Positions 43,420-52,579 are shown, numbered from the stretch's first letter. The stretch is 64,000 nucleotides of DNA from Desulfosarcina ovata subsp. ovata (GCF_009689005.1 NZ_AP021879.1:4216001-4280000); one strand, 5' to 3'. Notes: generated from the sequence alone by a model not told the origin. Numbers and translations are program-made.

Positions 43420-44778
43420 ATGATCCTTGCCCTTGAAATTGAACGTCTGGCCGATTGCTCCGGCACCCAGTTGCCGCGAACGACCATCGACGCCCTGAAA
43501 AACCTGCACCCGTCGGATATTGCCGAGGCCCTGGAGACCAGCGGCTGCTCACCGTCGCAGCTGGTGGAGATCCTGTTCCAGATTGGCAACCACAAATCCT
43601 GTGATGCCTTTGCCCAGCTGGATATCGAAACCCAGCAGGCCTGTCTGGAGGCGACCCATGCCCAGACCATGCTGCGCTTTGTCGAGAACATGGAGCCCGA
43701 CGATCGGGTGGATCTGCTCAAGGCCGTGGATGAGGACGTGCGCGAGGCCATCATGCCCCTCATCGCCCAGGCCGAACGCAACGATATCCGCCGGCTGTGG
43801 AACTACGCGGAAGGAACGGCCGGGGCGGCCATGACCACGGAGTATGCCGTGCTGCCCCAGCACGTTACCGTAGCCGAGGCCCTGGAACAGATGCGCCTGC
43901 AGGCGCCCAACAAGGAGACCATTTATACCATCCATATCACCGACAGTCAGCGGCGGCTCCTGGGGATTCTCTCCCTGCGCGACCTGATCATGTCCAAACC
44001 CCGGATCACCCTGGATGCCATCATGCAGACCCGCGTGATCAGCGTGCCCCATGACATGGCCGAAGAGGACGTGGCGGCGGTAATTGCCAAATACGATCTT
44101 TTGGCTGTTCCGGTGGTGGACGGCGACAACCGGTTGCTGGGCATCATCACCGTCGATGATGTGATCGACATCATGGAGGCGGAAAACACCGAAGACTTTC
44201 AGCGAATCTCCGCCGTGGTGCCCTTTGACGAGGGCTACTTCAAGCGGCCCTTGCCGCAACTTTTTTGGAGCCGGTTTCTGTGGCTGGCCGTGCTGCTGTT
44301 TACCTCGCTGCTGTCCACCACGATCATGGAAATGAACAGTGCGGTGATCCACCAGATGGTAGCCCTGGCCTTTTTCATTCCCATGGTCACGGGGACCTGC
44401 GGCAATGCCGGTACCCAGTCGGCAACCATGGTGGTGCGCGCCCTGGCCCTGGGCGAAGTGGGGCCCGGCGACTTTCTGCGGGTTTTCCGGCGGGAACTGT
44501 TCATGGGGCTGGCCCTGGGCATCACATTGGGCCTGATGGCCTATTTTCGGGTCTACCTTCAGGATCAGAACATGTTGCTGGGCTGGACGGTGGGCGTGGC
44601 GCTTCTGGCGACGCTGCTCACCGCCAACCTCACCGGTGCCCTGATGCCACTGGTGCTCAAAAAACTGCGGCTGGATCCGGCGCTCACCGCCGGCCCTTTC
44701 ATCGCCACGGTCATCGATGCGGTGGGCATCTCGCTCTACTTCCAGATTGCCATTCTGCTGATGACTGTCATGAAGTAA
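43420..44778 (+). CDS. mgtE: MgtE magnesium transporter
   Basis: The 452-residue protein has the MgtE N-domain (LHPSDIAEALETSG, VDLLKAVDEDVREAIMPLIA). A CBS pair follows (about 140-260, EYAVLPQHVTVAEALEQM, VPVVDGDNRLLGIITVDDVI). Five membrane spans follow, with the pore signature FIPMVTGTCGNAGTQSATMV near the second. It is a homodimeric Mg(II) channel gated by magnesium binding to the cytosolic domains. The ribosome site is strong but lies in a hairpin downstream of a short upstream ORF. Confidence 0.95.
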   Translation: MILALEIERLADCSGTQLPRTTIDALKNLHPSDIAEALETSGCSPSQLVEILFQIGNHKSCDAFAQLDIETQQACLEATHAQTMLRFVENMEPDDRVDLLKAVDEDVREAIMPLIAQAERNDIRRLWNYAEGTAGAAMTTEYAVLPQHVTVAEALEQMRLQAPNKETIYTIHITDSQRRLLGILSLRDLIMSKPRITLDAIMQTRVISVPHDMAEEDVAAVIAKYDLLAVPVVDGDNRLLGIITVDDVIDIMEAENTEDFQRISAVVPFDEGYFKRPLPQLFWSRFLWLAVLLFTSLLSTTIMEMNSAVIHQMVALAFFIPMVTGTCGNAGTQSATMVVRALALGEVGPGDFLRVFRRELFMGLALGITLGLMAYFRVYLQDQNMLLGWTVGVALLATLLTANLTGALMPLVLKKLRLDPALTAGPFIATVIDAVGISLYFQIAILLMTVMK

Positions 44779-44791
44779 AACGGATTCGTGG

Positions 44792-45955
44792 ATGATATCC
44801 AATAAGACCACCATCGGCGTCCAGTATTTTCTATACTTCGGTGCCATGGGCGTTTTCTTGCCCTATTTCAACCTCTATTGCCTGAAGATCGGTTTCAGCG
44901 GATTCCAGATCGGCACCCTCTCGGCGGTTCGCTCCATGGTGCTGATCGGGTTTTCGCTTTTCTGGAGCATTCTGGCCGACCGCCGAGGGCTGCGACGGCC
45001 CATCTACCTGTTTTGCAGCCTTGCCAGCACGGCGCTCTGGTCCCTTTTCCTGTTGACCACCGATTTTCGCTGCATGCTGGCCATTACCATCGTTCACGGT
45101 GCGTTTTATGCGCCGCTGATCGCTTTTCTCGAAGCGTTTGCCATGGATGTGCTCGGACGCACCAAAAACCACTATGGCCGAACCCGGGCGTGGGGGTCGA
45201 TTGCCTTCATCGCGGTGGTCGTGGTGCTGGGGGCGCTGATCGATCGTTTTGCCATGCGCATCATCCTGTTCCTGGTCCTGGCCTTCTCGCTGGTTCAGGC
45301 CCTGGCGGCCTTCAGCATCCCCCGCGCCACAGCCCGGCCCCCGGTCTCGGTGTCCGCCGACACCCGACTTCTCTCCGCACCCACGCTGGTCTTTCTGGTG
45401 TGTGCCTTTCTCATGCTGGTCAGCCACGGGGCCTACTACGGCTTTTTCTCCATCCATCTGGCCGAGCTGGGGCATGGCGGCGGTTTTATCGGACTCTGCT
45501 GGGCGCTGGCGTCGGGGGCGGAAGTGGTGGTCATGATCCATTCCGGGCGCCTGTTTGCCCGTTTCTCATTCAAACGGGTGCTGGTGTTCTCCTTTTTTGT
45601 GGCCGCCGTGCGTTGGGGAATCCTCTTCACCACCCGTTCGACCCCGGTAATTCTGGCCAGTCAACTGCTCCATGCCATCACTTACGGCGCCTTTCACATG
45701 GCCGGGATTCTCTACATGGACGAACTGGCCCCGCCGGCCGAGAAAACCCTGGGGCAGGCCCTGAACAATGCCGTCACTTACGGCCTCGGGCTCACCGTGG
45801 GTTTTTTTGTCAGCGGGGTGCTCCACTCGCCCGGCAACAGCGCGGATCTTTTTCTGTTCAGCGCCGGCGCCGCCCTGGTCGGCGGGACCATTTTCTACGC
45901 GTTTCACCGGTGGCGGCCGGCGGTCTCCTCATCCCCAATGGACCCTACCGATTGA
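44792..45955 (+). CDS. MFS transporter, phenylpropionate-permease/MFS_1_like type
   Basis: The 387-residue protein has 12 predicted spans. It has the subgroup's N-terminal phrase QYFLYFGAMGVFLPYFNLYC and the loop DRRGLRRPIYLF between TM2 and TM3. GRTRAWGSIAFIAVVVVLGA lies at the TM5 region. Transporters of this subgroup are proton symporters of unassigned or aromatic-acid substrates. It begins 13 bases after mgtE and is probably on the same transcript. A hairpin terminator follows at 46080. Confidence 0.85.
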   Translation: MISNKTTIGVQYFLYFGAMGVFLPYFNLYCLKIGFSGFQIGTLSAVRSMVLIGFSLFWSILADRRGLRRPIYLFCSLASTALWSLFLLTTDFRCMLAITIVHGAFYAPLIAFLEAFAMDVLGRTKNHYGRTRAWGSIAFIAVVVVLGALIDRFAMRIILFLVLAFSLVQALAAFSIPRATARPPVSVSADTRLLSAPTLVFLVCAFLMLVSHGAYYGFFSIHLAELGHGGGFIGLCWALASGAEVVVMIHSGRLFARFSFKRVLVFSFFVAAVRWGILFTTRSTPVILASQLLHAITYGAFHMAGILYMDELAPPAEKTLGQALNNAVTYGLGLTVGFFVSGVLHSPGNSADLFLFSAGAALVGGTIFYAFHRWRPAVSSSPMDPTD

Positions 45956-46079
45956 CAGATCGGCAAAACAGCCCCATCATTTATCGTTCAATGCGCAGAA
46001 CCATTGGATTTCCAAACGGTCAGTCAACCATTCATTCAAAAACAACGGAGGAAGCCAGAGCACCAGAGGTTGTAACGAA

Positions 46080-46122
46080 ACCGGGTTACCGGTCTCCTAA
46101 TGACCGGTAACCCGGTCATTTT
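46080..46122 (+). terminator. Perfect 14-bp hairpin terminator
   Basis: ACCGGGTTACCGGT (46080-46093) is paired with ACCGGTAACCCGGT (46103-46116) across a 9-base loop, then catttttgc. It lies after the MFS gene and about 40 bases before the next start. Confidence 0.75.
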
Positions 46123-46157
46123 TGCAAATGCGGACAATCTGAAAAATGGAGCATTTT

Positions 46158-47006
46158 ATGAATATGCGAAAAATTACTTCCCTGACGGCCACCCTGTCTT
46201 TTATTGTCGTGGTGGTAACCAGCATCATTCTCTACATCGTCCCCCAGGGACGGGTGGCCTACTGGGCGGACTGGCGCCTGTGGGGCCTGAGCAAGGAGCA
46301 GTGGGGAGAAATTCACATCAACGTCGGCCTGCTTTTTCTGCTGGCCCTGATTCTGCACATTTACTACAACTGGAAGCCGCTGATGGCGTACTTGAAGGAC
46401 AAGCGCCGGCAGATGAAGATCTTCACGCCCGCCTTCAATGTTGCCCTGGCGATCTGCGCGGTGACCGTGGCCGGTACGCTTTTCATGGTGCCGCCCTTTT
46501 CCTGGGTGCTGAACCTGAACGGCGCGTTCAAGGACGCGGGAGCAGAAAAATACGGCGAGCCGCCTTACGGTCATGCCGAGCTGTCGACAATACAATCCTT
46601 TGCGAAGAAAGTGGAACTCGATCCCCAGACGGCCCTGCAGCGTCTGCAGGCCGCCGGGTACCAGGTGACCGATGGCAGCGAAACCCTGCTGGAGCTGGCC
46701 ACACGCAATCAAACCACCCCCAAGGCGTTGTACGCGGCGATGCGCCCTGACGACGAACCCGTGCCGGCCGAGGGTAAAGGGATGCCCGATTCGCCGCCGC
46801 CGGGTACCGGCCGCTTGAGCCTGGCCGACATCTGCAGCACCTATGGCCTTGACCCCCAGGCGATTCTGGCGGCACTGAAAACCAAAAATATTTCTGCCGA
46901 TGCCTCGGAATCCCTGCGCGACATCGCCAAACGCTACGGCATGGGGCCGGTGGATTTGTACGAGATGGTCCGGTCGGCCGCCGGCAATCTTGCAACGGCG
47001 GGGTAG
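46158..47006 (+). CDS. DUF4405-like membrane protein with a duplicated C-terminal module
   Basis: The ATG at 46158 follows GGAG; an in-frame ATG at 46146 lacks a site. The 282-residue protein has an N-terminal membrane half with three spans. These are SFIVVVVTSIILYIVPQG, INVGLLFLLALILHIYYNWK with the conserved His pair of this family, and FNVALAICAVTVAGTLFMVP. The rest contains two copies of a roughly 50-residue module (AKKVELDPQTALQRLQAAG, then CSTYGLDPQAILAALKTKN, each followed by an SE-L-LA/IA helix). DUF4405 proteins are thought to be cytochrome-b-like or redox-related; the tail function is unknown. Confidence 0.75.
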   Translation: MNMRKITSLTATLSFIVVVVTSIILYIVPQGRVAYWADWRLWGLSKEQWGEIHINVGLLFLLALILHIYYNWKPLMAYLKDKRRQMKIFTPAFNVALAICAVTVAGTLFMVPPFSWVLNLNGAFKDAGAEKYGEPPYGHAELSTIQSFAKKVELDPQTALQRLQAAGYQVTDGSETLLELATRNQTTPKALYAAMRPDDEPVPAEGKGMPDSPPPGTGRLSLADICSTYGLDPQAILAALKTKNISADASESLRDIAKRYGMGPVDLYEMVRSAAGNLATAG

Positions 47007-47049
47007 ATGGTCATGCCCACCACCGAATGCCGCTGTCATGCCGCGAACC

Positions 47050-47289
47050 CTAAGCCCTGTTGAGGTAACTGCGGCAACCCGCCAGGCTGGCCAGCCGGGG
47101 ATAATCCATCTCCGATATCTTAAGGCCGGTTTGACTTTCCAGTTTGAGAATGAAACTGAGAAAATCGACAGAGTCGAACTCGAATTGATCCCTAAACGGC
47201 AGATTGGCCACGATCCCGCCCAGAGGAGCCTCGGGCGCCACCTGCCCCAACATTTCCAACACGATGCGGTCGATCTCTTCTTCTTGCAT
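47050..47289 (-). CDS. Acyl carrier protein
   Basis: The 79-residue protein starts at the ATG 47289, behind GAGGAACG; upstream codons lie in a dispersed repeat. The phosphopantetheine site is FEFDSVDFLSFILKLE, with the Ser of DSVD, near residue 37. It carries acyl groups as a thioester. It is not beside fatty-acid synthase genes but follows an acyl/acetyl-CoA ligase with GNAT domain and is on the same strand. It may serve a specialised acylation rather than bulk lipid synthesis. Confidence 0.88.
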   Translation of the reverse strand: MQEEEIDRIVLEMLGQVAPEAPLGGIVANLPFRDQFEFDSVDFLSFILKLESQTGLKISEMDYPRLASLAGCRSYLNRA

Positions 47290-47317
47290 GATCGTTCCTC
47301 TACTTTCAATATGGTGT

Positions 47318-47344
47318 GGATGCCGGATCAAGTCCGGCATGACG
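47318..47344. repeat. Dispersed intergenic palindrome, copy 1
   Basis: The sequence ggatgccggatcaagtccgg, ending catgacg, is an imperfect inverted repeat of the common GTCATGCCGG...CCGGCATCC intergenic type. A relative occurs at 52356-52381 in the opposite orientation. Confidence 0.75.
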
Positions 47345-47356
47345 CCACTGGCTGTT

Positions 47357-50050
47357 TTACAATTGCAGTGACACCTCCGTCACCCCCGGATCATTCGGCA
47401 CATGGCGGCGCTTGAACCCCAATGCCTTGCACAGGGCCAGCATGGGGCGGTTGTCATTGAGCACTTCGCCGAAAAGCTGGCGGATGCCCCGGCTGCGCGC
47501 GTAGTCGATGATGCGCCGCATGAGCATGGGCCCCAGGCCGAGACCGGTTTTGCTTCTGTCCAGCAGAATCGCGAACTCGGCCTTCTCCCTGTCCGGATCG
47601 GCACTGAAGCGCACCACGCCAAAGAAATCCGCGTCCTGGTTGCCGTTGCCGTCGGTCAGCACCAGGGCCATTTCACGGTCGTAGTCGATCTGGGTCAGTC
47701 GAACGACCAAGGTTTTGGGCATCATTTTCATGGGATGCAGAAAGCGCAGGCGGATATCCTCGGGAGTCAGGTTGTTAAAAAGCCGCTGGAAGGCCGGCTC
47801 GTCCTCCGGCCTGATGGGCCGCAGGCGCAGGGTCTGGCCGCCCGGCAGGTGGATCATCTGCTCCAGTTCCGTCGGGTAGGGACAGATCGCCAGGCGGCGA
47901 CCGGCCGGTCCGTCGGCTGGTGCCACCCGCAGGCGCGCATCCAGGGCCAGCACCTCGTGGGGGTCGCCCAAAAGCGGGTTGATGTCCAGTTCCACAATCT
48001 CGGCAAAGTCGCAGATCAGTTGGGAGACCTTGACCAGGGTGACGGCGATATCCGCCCGGTTGGCCCCGGGAACGCCCCGGTAGCCGGCCAGCAGACGTGA
48101 AATACGGGTGCCGGCAATCATCTCATGGGCCAGGCGCATGTTCAGCGGCGGCAGGGCCAGACAGCGGTCCAGGATGATTTCCGTGGCCGTGCCGCCGTGC
48201 CCGAAGAGCAGCACCGGCCCGAACTGGTCATCGACGTGCATTCCCACGATCAGCTCATGGGCATGGGGTTTCTGGATCATGGGCTGGACGCAGAATTGAA
48301 GGGCGCTGACGTCATCGAGGGCCTGCTTGAAGTGCTCACGCATGCAGATTGCCCGGTCGCGCACGGCATCGGGCGTCTCCAGGTTGAGGACCACTCCCCC
48401 GGCATCCGATTTGTGCAGGATCATGCCGTGCTGAATTTTGAGCACCACCGGCCCCTCGATGGTGGATGCAATTTGAGCGGCGGCCTCGGGGTTTTCTGCA
48501 GTTATCGTCTCCACCACCGGAATGCCGTAGGCCGCCAGAACCGATTTGGCCTCGGTTTCCAGCAGCCAGGACCGCCCTTCGGCCAGGACCATGTCAATGA
48601 TTTTCCGTACCGCTTGCCGATTGGGAGTAAAGTTCTCCGGAATATCCGGCGGCACCTCCATGAGCATGGCCTGGCTGTGTCGGTAGCGCACCATCTGCAT
48701 GAACCCCCGCACCGCCTTGGTGGGGGATTCGTAGCTGGGAATGCCTTGCTCGTGAAACATCTGCCGGGCCGCTTCGGCCGGCCCCTCGCCGAGCCAGCAG
48801 CTAAGCAGGCCAGAGCGGCGGGCGTGTGATGATCGCTGGGTGAACGTTTCCAGAACGGCCTGGGCCGCGTCCATGCTGGATCCGATGGCTGTCGGACAGT
48901 TCATTACCAGCACGGCGTCGACACCCGGATCCTCGATGATCGCCCCTAGGGCGTCGGCATAGCGCTGGGGCGGGGCATCGCCAATGATATCCACGGGGTT
49001 GCCGTGGGACCAGGTGGGCGGCAGGACTGCGTTGAGGCGATCCATGGTGGTCTCGGACAGTTGGGCAAGCGTCCCTTTTTTATACATCAGTGTGTCGGTG
49101 GCCATGACACCGATTCCTCCGCCATTGGTCAGCAGGGCCAGCCGATCCCCGGTTACCGGTTGCAGTTGTCCCAGGGTGGAAACCGCATCGAACAGGGCTT
49201 CCAGATCGTTCACCCGCAGAATGCCGGCCCGTTTGAAGGCCGCCTCGTAAACAGCGTCGCTGCCGGCCATGGCACCAGTATGGGAGCTGGCTGCCGCCGC
49301 GCTTGATTCATACCGGCCCGCTTTGACAACGATGACCGGTTTGACGCGGGCCGCTGCGCGGGCTGCCGACATGAATTTGCGGGCATGGGTAATGGATTCG
49401 ATATAGAGCAAGATGGCACGGGTATGGCTGTCGGTGCTGAGGTAGTCCAGCATGTCTCCGAAATCGACATCCGCCATGTCGCCCAGGGAAACCAGGTGGG
49501 AAAAACCGATGCGGCGGTGGGTGGCCCAATCGACCACCGTCGAGAGCAGGGCACCGGACTGGGCCACGAAGGCCAGTTGGCCGGGAAGGGGCTGCATATG
49601 GATAAAACTGGCGTTGAGATCGATCCGCGGCAGCATCAGGCCGAAGCAGTTCGGACCGACGATGCGCAGCAGATGGGGGCGCGCCGCTTCCAGCATGGCC
49701 TTGCACAGCGCCTGGCCCCGGGCGCTGCCGCCTTCGCCGAAGCCGGCAGTAATCACCACTGCCGCTTTGGTTCCCCGGGCACCGAGCTGATCGATGATTT
49801 CCGGCACCAAATCCGGCGGCGTGGCGATCACGGCCAGGTCGGGTGGATTGGGCAGGCTGGCGATGTCCGCATGGCAGGCATGGCCGTCGATCTCGGTTCG
49901 CCGGGGATTGACCAGGTAGATCGATCCCTGGAAACCGGCGGCGAAAAGGTTGCGCGTGGCCACCGCGCCGACGGTATGCGGTTTGATGCTGGCTCCCACC
50001 AGGGCGACCGAGGCGGGATTGAAAAGCGACTTGAGGTTGCGTACGCTCAT
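47357..50050 (-). CDS. ADP-forming acyl/acetyl-CoA ligase fused to GNAT (Pat-like)
   Basis: The ATG at 50050 follows GGGAG; the ATG two codons upstream is too close to it. The 897-residue protein has a CoA-binding domain (SLFNPASVALVGASIKPHTV) and succinyl-CoA-ligase-like domains with AASSHTGAMAGSDAVYE, the candidate active-site His. An ATP-grasp domain follows (about 480-690, GPVVLKIQHGMILHKSDAGG). A C-terminal GNAT domain closes it (about 740-890, GLGLGPMLMRRIIDYARSRG). It could make acyl-CoA with ADP release, or acetylate protein lysines like Pat/PatZ. The neighbouring AMP-forming ligase is a classical Pat target type, which favours regulation by acetylation. Confidence 0.88.
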   Translation of the reverse strand: MSVRNLKSLFNPASVALVGASIKPHTVGAVATRNLFAAGFQGSIYLVNPRRTEIDGHACHADIASLPNPPDLAVIATPPDLVPEIIDQLGARGTKAAVVITAGFGEGGSARGQALCKAMLEAARPHLLRIVGPNCFGLMLPRIDLNASFIHMQPLPGQLAFVAQSGALLSTVVDWATHRRIGFSHLVSLGDMADVDFGDMLDYLSTDSHTRAILLYIESITHARKFMSAARAAARVKPVIVVKAGRYESSAAAASSHTGAMAGSDAVYEAAFKRAGILRVNDLEALFDAVSTLGQLQPVTGDRLALLTNGGGIGVMATDTLMYKKGTLAQLSETTMDRLNAVLPPTWSHGNPVDIIGDAPPQRYADALGAIIEDPGVDAVLVMNCPTAIGSSMDAAQAVLETFTQRSSHARRSGLLSCWLGEGPAEAARQMFHEQGIPSYESPTKAVRGFMQMVRYRHSQAMLMEVPPDIPENFTPNRQAVRKIIDMVLAEGRSWLLETEAKSVLAAYGIPVVETITAENPEAAAQIASTIEGPVVLKIQHGMILHKSDAGGVVLNLETPDAVRDRAICMREHFKQALDDVSALQFCVQPMIQKPHAHELIVGMHVDDQFGPVLLFGHGGTATEIILDRCLALPPLNMRLAHEMIAGTRISRLLAGYRGVPGANRADIAVTLVKVSQLICDFAEIVELDINPLLGDPHEVLALDARLRVAPADGPAGRRLAICPYPTELEQMIHLPGGQTLRLRPIRPEDEPAFQRLFNNLTPEDIRLRFLHPMKMMPKTLVVRLTQIDYDREMALVLTDGNGNQDADFFGVVRFSADPDREKAEFAILLDRSKTGLGLGPMLMRRIIDYARSRGIRQLFGEVLNDNRPMLALCKALGFKRRHVPNDPGVTEVSLQL

Positions 50051-50180
50051 GGGCATCTCCCTGTCGTTCGTTATATTGGAAGGCTATCGGTCTTCCGGGA
50101 TGACGGCCGTTTGGGCGAGTTGTTCCGTGCCATGCCGCGATACGACAGGCATCCAACGGTGTCAGCTTTTTCCCCAATTG

Positions 50181-50298
50181 TTGAGCAAACCGCATGCCAC
50201 GCGCATGAATCGGAATCAGAAGAGAATACGGATGGTTAATAAAATGGTGCAGATGGCGCCAGCGCGGCCCCTGTAAAAAAATCCGGCAGGGTGTAAAG
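50181..50298 (-). repeat. 117-bp shared upstream block, copy 1
   Basis: This stretch and 52194-52310 share TTGAGCAA.CC.CATGCCA at one end and a run matching TGTAAAA..TCCGGCAGG.T at the other, with the same spacing. Copy 1 lies upstream of the ADP-forming ligase gene. The 385 bases between the two ligase genes contain nothing else I can support. Confidence 0.65.
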
Positions 50299-50434
50299 AT
50301 GATGGAGAGGGTCTGGTACGGGCAGGATCGGTTTCCACGGAAAACCGGGGCTGGGCAGGCCATTCGGAGTTGCCGACGCGGTCCGTGCCGGCGAAAAGAA
50401 AAAACCGGAAGAAGAAAACCATTCTACCGGAGTG

Positions 50435-52153
50435 TCATGGGCGCCCCTTGGCGAGTTCGCGGCGCAGAATTTTTCCGGCCTGATTTTTGGGCATGGTTTC
50501 GATAAAGACGATTTCCCGGGGGGCCAGGGCCGGCCCCAGCCGCTTGCGAGCAAAGGCCATGATGCGTCCGCGCAAATTTTCATCGGCGGGAATGTCCGTA
50601 GCGAGACAGAGGTATGCCCTGACCCGTTGACCAAGGTGCATGTCAGGGACACCGACCACGCCGGCGTCACTGACGCCCGGATATTCAAGCAGAACGCTTT
50701 CCACCTCGAAGGGGCTGACCATGTGCCCGGCGGTTTTGATCATGTCGTCGGCGCGTCCCAAAAACCAAAACAGGCCCTCGACATCACACCGGACAAGATC
50801 GCCGCTCAGATACCATGGCCCTGCGAATCGCCGTCCGTACGCCCCCGTATCCCCGAGCAGGCGGCGAAACATGCTCGGCCAGCCGGCGGCCAGGGCCAGT
50901 TCACCGGTTTCGCCAATGCCGCAGATTTCGACGGTTGGGCCACCGGCAGCCGCCGGGCGCACGACCGCGGCTCGGATGCCCCTCACCGGCCGTCCCATGG
51001 CCCCGGGTCGAACCGGTTGGTCGGGATGGTTGGCGATCATAATCCCCCCGGTTTCACTTTGCCACCAGGTGTCCCGGATCGGTACACCCAGGGCGTCCTC
51101 ACCCCATCGCACCGCCGTGGCATGCAGGGGTTCGCCGACGCTGAAAACATGCCGTAGGGCACCGAGATCGAATTCCCGGCAGGGTTTGGAGGGCAGGGTC
51201 ATCAGGCGACGCAGGGCCGATGGCGCGGTATACCAGACCGTTATCCGTTCCTCGGCCAGAATGCGCAGCCAGCGCCGGACATCGAATTCGGCTTCGTCCA
51301 CGATCGTCGTTATCCCGGCCATGAGCGGCACCAGGAATCCGTAAACCACGCCGGTGACCCATCCGGGATCTGCCGTGCACCAGTAGCGATCGTCCGGCTT
51401 CAGATCAAGGACGGTCCGGCCGGTCAGCAGCTGGTGCAACGCGGCGGCGTGAGCATGGACCACGCCCTTGGGCATGCCCGTGGTACCGCTGGTAAAATGG
51501 ATCAGAGCCGGGGTTTCGGGATCGGTGGGCGATAGATGGAAATCCTCCGCAGCCGCGTCCATCAGGGCCGGCAGATGCATCACTCCCGGATCGGGTTTAT
51601 CAGGGGGGTCAATGAGCAGAACGTGGCTCAGGTCCGGCAGGCGTGATCGCAACGCCTGGATTTTGGAATACTGGCGCCGAGTGGTGATCAACACGACTGC
51701 CTGACTGGCGACCAGCCGGTGCAGGATCGGTTCTGGGCCATAGGAGGCGTAAAGGGCCGTAAAAACGGCGCCGGCCTTCAGGGCGCCCAGAGCCGTCAGA
51801 TAGAGTTCCGGCACCCGGCCGCAAAGGGTGGCCACGACCTGTCCCGGGCCGATACCCAGGTTCCTGAAAACATTGGCCGCCTGGTTGGTGAAACGCTCCA
51901 GATCGCTAAACGTCCAAGTTTGCCGGGGCGATTCGCCGGAGAGGCAGCACAGCGCCGGATGATCCTTGTGGGGACCGTTGGCGTGCCGGGTGACGGCCAC
52001 ATAGGCCATGTTCAGACCGCAACCCGGCGCCGCGCTTTCCAGTTCATTGCGAATGGATTGCCACTCGGCCCATCCGCTATTGACGTTTTCGTCGGTTGGA
52101 ATCGGCTGGCCGTTCGGACCATCGTTGTTGCGGCGCTTAAAGCGGGTGATCAT
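50435..52153 (-). CDS. AMP-forming acyl-CoA/acetyl-CoA synthetase
   Basis: The ATG at 52153 follows GGGGAGGGA. The frame is open for 91 codons upstream, but those lie in repeats. The 572-residue enzyme has the adenylation motifs IHFTSGTTGMPKGVVHAHAA (phosphate loop), RDTWWQSETGG, YLSGDLVRCDVEGLFWFLGR, DDMIKTAGHMVSPFEVE, and the C-terminal catalytic Lys in NQAGKILRREL. It activates a short-chain acid to acyl-AMP and then acyl-CoA. TWWQSE resembles acetyl-CoA synthetases. The C-terminal Lys is the residue acetylated by Pat enzymes, and a Pat-like gene follows. Confidence 0.92.
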   Translation of the reverse strand: MITRFKRRNNDGPNGQPIPTDENVNSGWAEWQSIRNELESAAPGCGLNMAYVAVTRHANGPHKDHPALCCLSGESPRQTWTFSDLERFTNQAANVFRNLGIGPGQVVATLCGRVPELYLTALGALKAGAVFTALYASYGPEPILHRLVASQAVVLITTRRQYSKIQALRSRLPDLSHVLLIDPPDKPDPGVMHLPALMDAAAEDFHLSPTDPETPALIHFTSGTTGMPKGVVHAHAAALHQLLTGRTVLDLKPDDRYWCTADPGWVTGVVYGFLVPLMAGITTIVDEAEFDVRRWLRILAEERITVWYTAPSALRRLMTLPSKPCREFDLGALRHVFSVGEPLHATAVRWGEDALGVPIRDTWWQSETGGIMIANHPDQPVRPGAMGRPVRGIRAAVVRPAAAGGPTVEICGIGETGELALAAGWPSMFRRLLGDTGAYGRRFAGPWYLSGDLVRCDVEGLFWFLGRADDMIKTAGHMVSPFEVESVLLEYPGVSDAGVVGVPDMHLGQRVRAYLCLATDIPADENLRGRIMAFARKRLGPALAPREIVFIETMPKNQAGKILRRELAKGRP

Positions 52154-52193
52154 GAGTCCCTCCCCTACACCTTTTGGTTCTACCAACTCATTT

Positions 52194-52310
52194 TTGAGCA
52201 AGCCCCATGCCATGCTCATAAAAACAGAATTCAATGTTAATTGAAAAAGTTGCAAGAAGTTGGAGGCTGCGTGGTCCGGCAGGCTGTAAAAGTATCCGGC
52301 AGGTTGTAAA
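52194..52310 (-). repeat. 117-bp shared upstream block, copy 2
   Basis: This is homologous to 50181-50298. It starts about 40 bases before the synthetase ATG and contains two tandem units of TCCGGCAGG.TGTAAA with a 20-base period. The block continues directly into the palindrome at 52311-52332. Confidence 0.65.
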
Positions 52311-52332
52311 CCCCCATCTTGCAACATTGGGG
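52311..52332. promoter_or_regulatory. GC-capped palindrome upstream of the acyl-CoA synthetase
   Basis: The arms are CCCC..AT and AT..GGGG around a central TTGCAA. It is the same design as 27281-27304 beside the enoyl-CoA hydratase. The adjoining sequence also fits a weak GG-N10-GC promoter on the minus strand (GGTTTACAACCTGC). Confidence 0.5.
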
Positions 52333-52355
52333 TAGAGGTGCTGATCGATTCCCAT

Positions 52356-52414
52356 GTCATGCCGGGCTTGATCCGGCATCCAGTGCTTGTCTGGATTCCG
52401 GCGTTCGCCGGAAT
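52356..52414. repeat. Dispersed intergenic palindromes, copy 2 plus an adjacent hairpin
   Basis: A GTCATGCCGG...CCGGCATCC palindrome (52356-52381), related to 47318-47344, is followed by the perfect hairpin ATTCCGGCG/CGCCGGAAT at 52395-52414. The pair is typical of short non-coding repeats scattered in intergenic DNA. Most of the 426 bases between the synthetase and the next gene are repeats. Confidence 0.75.
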
Positions 52415-52579
52415 GACGACCAGCAACTAATGAGCGGATGCTAAAAATAACTTGATTTTTTATGGAAAATCGACTTGTGTGGTATAGACGTTCTTCGGAT
52501 TGATTGGTGTCAAATCGCGGCAACTTGGATTGTGTTTAAATTTGGAGGAGATGGCAAAAACCAAAAAAGGTGTTTAACA

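Noticed and set aside
46080..46116. Tail of a GEMM (c-di-GMP) riboswitch, because of CCGGGTTACCGG
   Set aside because: The hairpin is a perfect simple palindrome with a T-run, and the GEMM core (CGCAAAGC-type loop) is absent upstream.
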